A stretch of DNA of 64,000 nt, taken from the NCBI GenBank assembly GCA_902826775.1, contig CADEHE010000009.1:1-64000 (forward strand), in the 5' to 3' direction. Source of the stretch: an uncultured Pseudomonadota bacterium (GTDB lineage Bacteria; Pseudomonadota; Gammaproteobacteria; Burkholderiales; JALYOK01). Below, piece after piece: positions 36,277 through 44,400 of this stretch (the stretch's first letter is position 1; each line of letters starts with the position of its first letter). Below the pieces are notes generated by a model. It saw only the letters and a list, made by a program, of their open reading frames with translations, searched no databases and had not been told where the DNA came from. The translations under genes and the position numbers were made by a program.

Positions 36277-36882
36277 ATGGCTTCAGAAACGCAGAATATG
36301 TCGTCACCGCTGGACGCGGTCGATCTCCACATTCTCGATCGCTTGCAGCGCGATGCGCGCATCGCCAACGTCGATTTGGCCAAGCAGGTGCACTTGTCGC
36401 CGTCGCCTTGCTTAAGCCGCGTGCGGCGCTTGGAACAAAGCGGCATCGTCAAGCAGTACGTTGCGCTGCTCGATCCGCGCCGGCTCGGCTTGACGGTGAG
36501 CGTCTTCATCCAGGTGAGCTTGGAAAAACAAGTCGAGAGCGCACTGGAAGTTTTCGAAAACTCCATCGGCGGCCGCCCTGAAGTGATGGAGTGTTATCTG
36601 ATGACCGGCGATGCCGATTACTTGCTGCGTGTAGTCGTGCCCGATTTGCAGTCGCTGGAGCGATTCATCCTCGATCACTTGACCAAAATCCCGGGGGTCG
36701 CGAGCATCAAGTCGAGCTTCGCTTTGAAGCAAGTCAAGTATCAGACGGCGTTGCCGCTAGATCACGTCGATCGTAGTGGCGATGCGCGCCTGGTGTCTAC
36801 AGTGCAACCGGCTACAAGTCAGCGGCGGCGTGACGCCGTTAAGTCGGCGCGAGCGCGCGGCGCAAGCAAAGGACGCGGGTAA
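36277..36882 (+). CDS. Lrp/AsnC family transcriptional regulator (201 aa)
   Basis: An N-terminal winged helix-turn-helix ([43 protein letters not shown]) leads to a C-terminal RAM/AsnC ligand-binding domain ([47 protein letters not shown]). A basic, Arg/Ser-rich tail of about 40 residues is longer than usual for Lrp and may bind DNA or be disordered. It is divergent from aceE with a perfect inverted repeat directly upstream. The ligand is probably an amino acid. No good ribosome-binding site precedes this ATG. One at 36298 is an alternative. Confidence 0.9.
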   Translation: MASETQNMSSPLDAVDLHILDRLQRDARIANVDLAKQVHLSPSPCLSRVRRLEQSGIVKQYVALLDPRRLGLTVSVFIQVSLEKQVESALEVFENSIGGRPEVMECYLMTGDADYLLRVVVPDLQSLERFILDHLTKIPGVASIKSSFALKQVKYQTALPLDHVDRSGDARLVSTVQPATSQRRRDAVKSARARGASKGRG

Positions 36883-37055
36883 CGCAAGAATCGACGCAAT
36901 CGCACTGGGCAGCGATTCGTTTGCGCTTTGGTCCGCTGTGTACGTTGTCTGATTACATCAATGGTTGGCAGACTGGGGCAATGCCGAACTGTGTAGGAAA
37001 GCCCGGTGTGGTTCTTAGCAACCATCATGCATAGCGCATTCGCGCTCGCATTTGA

Positions 37056-37083
37056 TTGACAGTGCACCACCCTAGCTTATAGC
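37056..37083 (+). promoter_or_regulatory. Sigma-70-type promoter candidate of the NRPS cluster
   Basis: A perfect TTGACA (-35, 37056-37061), a 16-base spacer and TATAGC (-10, 37078-37083). Transcription would start near 37090, leaving a leader of about 10 bases before the first ATG (37101), or nearly 40 bases if the ATG at 37128 is used. Confidence 0.5.
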
Positions 37084-37100
37084 ATCCACAATCAGGATCG

Positions 37101-38291
37101 ATGTTGATTGACATAAAATGGCACTTAATGGCACTTCCAAAGCTAAAGTCTCCGTTCGATTTAGTTCGCTACTTTCTTCACGCCCGACGTCAACCGCACA
37201 GCAAGTCTATTGGGCGCCAGTTAAGGGAGTTGGTTAGTTTGCGCCGCGGACGCAATCGGCTAGGATTCAGCGAGTATTTCGACTACAGCTTATACGACCA
37301 TGACCGTTTTCCCGACGATGTAGCGCGCACTTTCGTCGGTTACAAAGTCGACGGACCGCTCATGGAAGCGGTCAACTCCTTCAAGTGGCGTGCAGCTGAC
37401 GAGGACAAGTTGCTGTTTTCGACGTTGCTGCACATGTTCGGGTTGCCTCACCCAAAGCTTTATGCATTTTACTGGACACGTGCCCGGCCAACGCTGAATG
37501 GTGTGCCTTGCATTGTGAATCCTGAGGAGATGATCGATTTTTTACGCGAGCGCATGCCCTATCCGTGCTTTTCTAAGCCCGTCGACGGCTATCGCAGCGT
37601 TGGCGCCGTTGCAATTACCGACTACGACCGCGCGCAGGACAGCTTGGTGTTTCTAGATGGTACGCGGCAGCGCGTACCCGACTTCGTCAAAGCGCTGCCG
37701 GCCCCGTATAAGCAAACTGAGCCGCGCGTGTTTCATGGGCACCTGTTTCAAGAGTTGCTAAGGCCGAGCCGTGAAGTGCTGGATATCGTGCCGGCAACTG
37801 GCTTGTCGACGCTTCGCTTGGTATTGCTGTGTGACACCGATCCGCCGGAATTGTTTCGCTCGGTCTGGAAGATTCCAATGGAAGGCAATATGGCCGATAA
37901 CTTCTGGCGCCAGGGAAATCTGTTAGTGGACATCGACCCAAACAGCGGCATCTTGGGTCGCGCGATTCGATCGCTGAACGACGGATTCGAGACTGTGGCA
38001 GATGAACGCAGCGACAAATTTCATTTGGCGGGTAAGAGGGTACCGAACTGGGAAGCCGCCGTGGCCGCGTGCCAGCAGGCTGCTTCGTTATTTCCAGAGA
38101 CGCATTGTCAGCATTGGGATGTCGCGCTGTGCGACCAAGGTCCAATATTGATTGAGTTGAATGCCATCGGCGACCTCGCGTTGATTCAATCGGTCTCGCG
38201 CTCCGGTGTGCTGGATCAGCGTTTTGACACTTTTCTTCAACGCATGCGGGTCATTTGGGATCGCGATGGTCCGCGTGCACCTCGCCCCTAG
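37101..38291 (+). CDS. ATP-grasp enzyme, sugar-transfer-associated type (396 aa)
   Basis: The C-terminal half shows an ATP-grasp fold of the ATPgrasp_ST kind as I recall it: PCFSKPVDGYRSVGAVAI, FVKALPAPYKQTEPRVFHGHLFQELL, RLVLLCDTD, GRAIRSLNDGFETV and HWDVALCDQGPILIELNAIGDLALIQ (the ELN metal site near the end). The N-terminal 100 residues are basic. ATP-grasp ligases form amide or peptide-like bonds through acyl-phosphates. As first gene of the NRPS cluster it probably ligates an amino acid or amine to the product or a precursor, but this is inference. The start could be the ATG at 37128. Confidence 0.75.
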   Translation: MLIDIKWHLMALPKLKSPFDLVRYFLHARRQPHSKSIGRQLRELVSLRRGRNRLGFSEYFDYSLYDHDRFPDDVARTFVGYKVDGPLMEAVNSFKWRAADEDKLLFSTLLHMFGLPHPKLYAFYWTRARPTLNGVPCIVNPEEMIDFLRERMPYPCFSKPVDGYRSVGAVAITDYDRAQDSLVFLDGTRQRVPDFVKALPAPYKQTEPRVFHGHLFQELLRPSREVLDIVPATGLSTLRLVLLCDTDPPELFRSVWKIPMEGNMADNFWRQGNLLVDIDPNSGILGRAIRSLNDGFETVADERSDKFHLAGKRVPNWEAAVAACQQAASLFPETHCQHWDVALCDQGPILIELNAIGDLALIQSVSRSGVLDQRFDTFLQRMRVIWDRDGPRAPRP

Positions 38292-38320
38292 TCGAATTGG
38301 CAATCGTACCGCTGACGCGC

Positions 38321-39940
38321 ATGGTTGATGCGTTGAACGATTTCGGCCAACTTGGCCTACTGGCGAATCTTGATGCCTTGCTTGCCACTGGCGTCGATAG
38401 CCGCGGTTCGCTTGTGCTGCGGACCAAAGCGAATCGTTATCACTGCACGATGGCGCCGCGGCCACACCTAGTACCAATGGGGTCTTGCACCGCATCCACG
38501 ATTTCGGAGCTTGGCTATCGTTGCGCCGAGCAGACACTGCGCCGATTGCGCGCAGTTAGTCCGGGCGCCGAACTGCAGACCGCTATCGAAGAGAGTTTTC
38601 GCGGCATGCGCGCAGACCTACGCCACATGCTGGCGCGCGGTCAGCTAGGAAATCTGAGCGTGCTAATGACGCCTTCGGGCACTGACGCGGAACTGATCGC
38701 CGTCCTGTTTGCATCGATTGGCCATGATCGGCGCATTTGCAACATCATCGTGGGCACCAATGAACTGGGCAGCGGCACGTTGATGGCATCCAGCTGCCGA
38801 TTCTTTGACGAGTTCACGCCCGCAGGTCGCACCGTGACCATAGGTGAACCGGTCGATGCGGCGCTCAGCGATCGAATTGATTGCATCGAGCTCGCTTTAC
38901 GTGACCCTGGGGGCTTAGCGCGCAGCACGGAAGATATCGACGCCCAGATTAACGAAATTGTGGAAGAGCGGGTTGGGTTAGGGCAGCACGTGTTGCTGCA
39001 TGTAACTGCGCACAGTAAGACCGGAGCGCATGCGCCAAGTCTGAGTCTAGTAGCGCAACTCAAACAAAAACACGGCGATCATATCGACATCGTGGTCGAC
39101 GCTGCTCAGGGCCGTTTCAGCCGGCGCGGGCTGTTGCGTATCTTGCAACAAGGCTATTTGGTCATCATCACGGGATCTAAGTTCTACGGCGGCCCGCCGT
39201 TCGCAGGAGCGCTGCTTATACCCGAGCAGTTCCGCGCCCGAATCGATGCCTTACCCTCTTTGCCGTCAGGATTCGCGCATTTCTTGACGCGCGCTCAGAT
39301 GCCCACGAGTTGGAAGAGATTGCGCGCGTCATTGCCGCAAACAAGTAATCTTGGGCTGTTGCTGCGTTGGTCCGCTGCGATCGAAGAAATGCGCCGCTAT
39401 TACGCTATTCCATCGAGTTTACGCTTAGCCGTGTTACGGGCTTTCGAGCGGCTTGCACCAGAAGTGTTCGGCACATCATCAAGCATTCAAATTGATGCCG
39501 TATCACCGCCGATTATTTCTGATGACTACGATCGCCTGTTGCAATCCAAAACGACCGTGTTTACTTTTCGGCTATGGGACGACTCGCGGCAGTGCTACTT
39601 TCCGCGTGAAGAACTAAAGACCATTTACGACTGGATGGATACCGATCTGTCCCGCAGCGTGGACCAGCTCGGTCCGGTGGCGCGTGATGCAATGGCTACT
39701 TTGTTCCAGATCGGGCAGCCGGTGCATTTAGGTCGCGCAACCCAAGGCGACATAGCGGCATTGCGCATTGCGAACGGCGGCGTTCTCATCTCGAAGATTG
39801 CAGAGGATCTTGAGCTGGGCGCGACGCTCGATGCGCGCATCGACTGGCTTAGGGAACAATTGGTTCGCGTCAAGCTTAAACTCGAAGCCAGCGCAGAGCA
39901 CTTTAGCAACGTTTTGCAGCGCTCAAAGCAAATTGCCTAG
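38321..39940 (+). CDS. Fold-type-I PLP-dependent enzyme, aminotransferase/desulfurase-like (539 aa)
   Basis: The visible PLP signature is LMTPSGTDAELIAVLFAS (phosphate-binding turn), DIVVDAAQGRFSRRG (the Asp that pairs with the pyridine N) and ITGSKFYGGPPFAGALL with the Schiff-base Lys near residue 287. This places it in the class V aminotransferase/Cys-desulfurase-like superfamily. At about 540 residues it is longer than typical members (about 400) and has an additional C-terminal domain. I do not recognise a named family. It lies between the ATP-grasp and the PLP decarboxylase genes, spaced by 29 bases and 1 base, so it should modify an amino-acid precursor of the NRPS product. A TTG at 38297 is an alternative start. 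Confidence 0.7.
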   Translation: MVDALNDFGQLGLLANLDALLATGVDSRGSLVLRTKANRYHCTMAPRPHLVPMGSCTASTISELGYRCAEQTLRRLRAVSPGAELQTAIEESFRGMRADLRHMLARGQLGNLSVLMTPSGTDAELIAVLFASIGHDRRICNIIVGTNELGSGTLMASSCRFFDEFTPAGRTVTIGEPVDAALSDRIDCIELALRDPGGLARSTEDIDAQINEIVEERVGLGQHVLLHVTAHSKTGAHAPSLSLVAQLKQKHGDHIDIVVDAAQGRFSRRGLLRILQQGYLVIITGSKFYGGPPFAGALLIPEQFRARIDALPSLPSGFAHFLTRAQMPTSWKRLRASLPQTSNLGLLLRWSAAIEEMRRYYAIPSSLRLAVLRAFERLAPEVFGTSSSIQIDAVSPPIISDDYDRLLQSKTTVFTFRLWDDSRQCYFPREELKTIYDWMDTDLSRSVDQLGPVARDAMATLFQIGQPVHLGRATQGDIAALRIANGGVLISKIAEDLELGATLDARIDWLREQLVRVKLKLEASAEHFSNVLQRSKQIA

Positions 39941-39941
39941 C

Positions 39942-41222
39942 ATGGATTGGAACACACCGATCGACTTAAATCGCATTAGCCACGCCTGGCGGCAAGGGCG
40001 CGCGCTGGGATTGGTTCGTGAAGACGCCACCGCCGTGCTCTTCCATGATTTGCTGCGCATGGGCGCACGCGTGGCGGAGTTGCAAGCGGTTTTCCCGCCA
40101 AGAACCGTCCACGCGCTCGCGATTAAGGCCAATCCATTGGTCCAGGTGTTGCGCTGCGCGGTCGGGGCGGGGGCAGGACTGGAGGCGGCCTCGCTGGAGG
40201 AGGTGTGGCTGGCGCAGGCGGCCGGTTGTCCGCCGAGTCGAATCATTTTCGATTCTCCCGCCAAGAGCACGCAAGAGATTCACCGCGCGATTGAACTTGG
40301 CGTCTGGATAAATGCGGACAACACCGATGAGTTGGCCCGCATCGAGCAAGCACTAACGCTTCGGCGCGGCTATCGAGGCCGCATTGGCTTGCGTGTCAAC
40401 CCGTTGGTTGGTGAAGGCAAGATCGCGATGACCAGCGTCGGTGGGCATCAGTCGAAATTCGGCGTGCCGGTAAGTGATGCTGCTGCATTGCTGGATTTGT
40501 ATCGCCGGTACCACTGGCTGACCGGCATTCACGTGCATGTTGGTTCGCAAGGTGCACCTTTGCAGCAGCTGGTCGCCGCCGCGCGCGTGGCCTTCGATCT
40601 GCGCGCGTCGATCGAGAACGTAACAGGTAGAGCAATTGAATTTATTGACCTCGGCGGCGGGCTGCCGGCGCGTTACGACATTGATGCGGATCCGCCCACC
40701 CCGCGAGACTACGTGGCCGCGTTGCGCGCTGCCGTTCCCGAATTGTTTGACTTCCAAGGCGTTCTCCTAACCGAGTTTGGACGTGCGGTGCAAGCATCGT
40801 GTGGGTGGGCGGTGTCGCGCGTTGAGTACGTTAAGACCGTGGCAAATCAGTGCTGCGCGGTGTTGCACTTGGGCGCGGATTTTTTGATGCGTCCGGTTTA
40901 TCGCCCGGCAGAGTGGCGTCACCGTTTTTACGTGCTGGATCAGGCGGGTCGGCCTAAAGCGGGCGACGCGCGACCGGTACAACTGCTAGGGCCGCTATGT
41001 TTTGCCGGCGATATCGTCGCGCCTTCTGTACTGTTGCCACCGATAGAAACCGATGACCTGGTGGTCATCGGTGATACCGGCGCGTACACATTGAGTTTGT
41101 GGTCGCGCCACTGCAACCGTGCGATTCCGATGGTGATTGGCGTGCGTGATACAGCAGCCGAGCGGCTAGAACCCCTCAAGGCGCGTGAGACCGCAGCCGA
41201 AATTGTTGCATTATGGTCGTAA
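39942..41222 (+). CDS. PLP-dependent decarboxylase, DapDC/ODC fold-type III family (426 aa)
   Basis: An alanine-racemase-type barrel with HALAIKANPLVQVLR (the PLP Lys near residue 62) is followed by GLEAASLEEV and IIFDSPAKS. Further on are GLRVNPLVGEG, HVHVGSQG, FIDLGGGLP, LLTEFGRAV in place of the usual EPGR, and GPLCFAGDIV, whose Cys (about residue 353) donates across the dimer. DTGAYT follows. These show a decarboxylase of the diaminopimelate/ornithine group, as found in several siderophore pathways. The ATG is one base after the stop of the previous gene. It probably converts a diamino acid into a building block for the neighbouring NRPS or ATP-grasp enzyme (inference). Confidence 0.85.
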   Translation: MDWNTPIDLNRISHAWRQGRALGLVREDATAVLFHDLLRMGARVAELQAVFPPRTVHALAIKANPLVQVLRCAVGAGAGLEAASLEEVWLAQAAGCPPSRIIFDSPAKSTQEIHRAIELGVWINADNTDELARIEQALTLRRGYRGRIGLRVNPLVGEGKIAMTSVGGHQSKFGVPVSDAAALLDLYRRYHWLTGIHVHVGSQGAPLQQLVAAARVAFDLRASIENVTGRAIEFIDLGGGLPARYDIDADPPTPRDYVAALRAAVPELFDFQGVLLTEFGRAVQASCGWAVSRVEYVKTVANQCCAVLHLGADFLMRPVYRPAEWRHRFYVLDQAGRPKAGDARPVQLLGPLCFAGDIVAPSVLLPPIETDDLVVIGDTGAYTLSLWSRHCNRAIPMVIGVRDTAAERLEPLKARETAAEIVALWS

Positions 41223-41437
41223 GGCACGTACCTTTGCTCGCAGATCCATCGCTCCAGATCTGGAGCATGCGCGCCCGTTGTCAGAACTCATCCGCCAAAC
41301 CACTCGGGCAGAATCGCGATGGAAAGTGTTTGCGATTGTTGCTTGCGATCGTGAATACGATCGCCAACTGCGTGGTTATCAACCGCGCGAACTGAAACGG
41401 ATAGCGTGCCGCGTTGTTCGGTGCGCAGGGTGAGACG
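41223..41437. other. Gap inside the NRPS cluster
   Basis: These 215 bases separate the decarboxylase and NRPS genes, the only sizeable gap in the cluster. Two short plus-strand frames have no recognisable features. It may hold a secondary promoter, but none is convincing. Confidence 0.4.
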
Positions 41438-44400
41438 ATGAACGCGAAATTCATAAGCCTAGGAAAGCCGGAAGCGGAAACCGCAAAGAATGAAACGACA
41501 ATTCACTCACTAGTCAGCGCTGCTTCGCGACGCTACCCATCTGCAACCGCGGCGGTATATGAGGATCAGCAGCATAGCTACAGTGAATTGGAGGCGCGCA
41601 GCGATCATCTCGCGCTGCGACTGCAAGCGTTGGGCGTCGTACCGGGCGCGCTAGTGGGGCTCTACCTCGAGCGCTCGCTCGAGATGCTGATCGGCGTGCT
41701 CGGGGTACTAAAAGCTGGCGGCGCCTATGTGCCGCTTGATCCGGCCTATCCAGCCGATCGCATCGCTTACATTCTGAACGACGCGAAACTCCACACCATA
41801 CTCACGCAATCAAAGCTCTTGCCGACGCTACCGGAGCATTCCGTCCAGACGATTTGCCTGGATGTGAGCGCATCGCCGAGCACTGCTGGGGCGGCGCCGC
41901 TGCCTCTGGCCAGCGGTGATGACTTGGCGTATGTGATTTACACATCGGGCTCTACCGGGTGGCCCAAAGGTGTGCAAATTCCGCATAAGGCCGTCGTCAA
42001 CTTTTTGCGCAGTATGCAGCGGCAGCCTGGCATCGATCAAAGCGATCGTCTTTTGGCCGTGACGACTCTGTCGTTCGACGTCGCTGGGCTTGAGCTTTAC
42101 CTGCCCTTATCTATGGGTGCTCAAGTCGTTATCGCCAGCCGCGAAGCGGCAAGCGACGGCGCAGCACTAGCGCGTTTGATTGAAGCTCAACAAATTTCCA
42201 TGATGCAAGCAACACCGGCCACTTGGCGATTGTTGCTTGATGCGGAATGGCCGGGTCGTGCGACGATGCGCATCCTTTGCGGAGGCGAAACGCTTACTCG
42301 CGATCTTGCGGACAAACTTCTGCCGCTCTGCCGCGAACTGTGGAATCTATACGGACCAACCGAGACGACCATTTGGTCAACAGTGCATAGGGTAACGCAC
42401 GGGCAAGGTCCGGTACCGATAGGTCACCCGATTGCCAATACGGACGTGCACATCCTCGACCAGCAGAGCCGCCCTGTGCCCAACGGCCATACGGGAGAGC
42501 TTTTCATCGGCGGTGAGGGACTGGCGCGGGGCTATTGGAATCGGCCGGAGCTAACCGCTGAGCGCTTTGTTGCGCACCCGTTTGTTCCCGGCGCGCGGCT
42601 ATACCGCACCGGAGATCTGGCCAAAGGGCTTCCAGACGGAGCGCTTGAACACCTTGGGCGCGTTGATTTCCAAGTGAAGGTGCGCGGCTTCAGAATTGAG
42701 TTGGGTGAAATCGAAGCCGCGCTAGAGCGTCACGCTAGCGTGCGTCAGGCCATCGTACTTGCACGTGAAGATGTTCCGGGGGATAAGCGTTTAGTCGCCT
42801 ACGTGCTTGCTGCCAAGGGGCAGGCGCCCGTGGCAAGGGAGCTGCGCGCCAAACTAGCCAAGGACTTACCCGAGTATATGGTCCCCGCTATGTACGTGGT
42901 TATGGAAGCCTTTCCCTTGACCCCGAACGGCAAGGTTGACCGCAAGGCCTTCCCGCCACCGGTTGCGGAGCGTCTTGCCCTCTCCGAAAATTACGCCGCC
43001 CCGAGCGACGATGTTCAGAGTCGGTTAGCGGCGATCTGGGCGGAAGTGCTGCGGGTGGACACGGTTGGCATTCACGACGACTTCTTTGAGCTAGGCGGCG
43101 ACTCGCTCAAAGTCGCGCAAGTGGCCACTCGGATTCGTGCGAGTTTCGGCGTTGAACTGCCGCTGCGCACCGTGTTCGAACAGCGAACTATCGCCAAACT
43201 GGCGCCTGCGCTTGCGGCGCTCGACGGCACCGCGCTGCAGGCCAGCGAGCTGCCGCTCACCGCTGTTAAGCGCGGCGGGGCGATCCCGCTATCCTTCGCG
43301 CAAGAACGTGTGTGGTTCATCCATCAACTCAATCCAGACAACCTTGCCTATAACTTTCAATCGACAATTGCATTTGACGGCAAGCTGGATCTGAAGGCGC
43401 TCGAGCGGGCCCTTGACGAAGTGTTGAGGCGTCACGAAAGTTATCGCACGACTTTTCCGACGATTGATGGCAAACCGGTGCAAATCGTGCACCCGCACAC
43501 GCCGTTAGCACTACGCGTGGTGGACTTTTCGGATCATCCTGAGAGCGCCCGCCGTGCCGCAGCCAAGGCGTGGTGCGACAACGAGTTTCAGCACCGCTTT
43601 GACCTTGCCCGTTTGCCGCTCGTGCGCTGGACTCTGCTGCGCTTTAGCGACCAGGAAAATGTGCTCGTACACATGGAGCATCATCTGGTTCACGATGGCT
43701 GGTCGTTCAACGTTTTCTTACGCGAACTGGTTCCCTTGTATACGGCGTTTCGCGCTGGGCGGCCCTCACCGTTGCCTGCGCTGACCGTACAGTTTGCTGA
43801 GTTTGCGACTTGGCAGCATGAATGGATGCGAGGCGCGGTATCTGATCGTCAGTTGGACTATTGGAAAGTGCGCTTCCAAACCACGCCGCCACCGCTTGAA
43901 TTGCCTATGAAAGGCGCGCGGCCTTCGTTGCAGAGTTTTCGCGGCACTTCGCTGCGGCCGGAAATTCCGCTCGATTTGTGCAATCGCTTGCGCGCGCTAA
44001 GTCGCCAACAGGGCAGCACCCTTTTCATGACGATGTTGGCGGGTTTCGTGGCCTTGTTGCATCGCTACACGGGCGAATCGGACATCGGCGTCGGGACCTT
44101 TTTTGCCAATCGCCGGTTGCCGGAGTCGGAGAGTTTGATCGGCATGATCCTCAACAACGTGGTCGTGCGCACCACCCTGGAGAGCGATCCGAGTGTGCGA
44201 CAGCTGATCGGTCAGGTGCGCGATGTTCTACTGGAGAGTGCGAGCTACCAAGACGTGCCCTTTGATCGCGTGGTAGAGGCGGTGCAACCTAAGCGCGATC
44301 CCAGCCTAAACCCGCTGTTTCAGGTGATGTTCAGCTTTCACGACGAACCGATGCCAGAGGCAAAAATGCCGGAGCTGGAAGTCAAGTTGACCCCGGTGAT

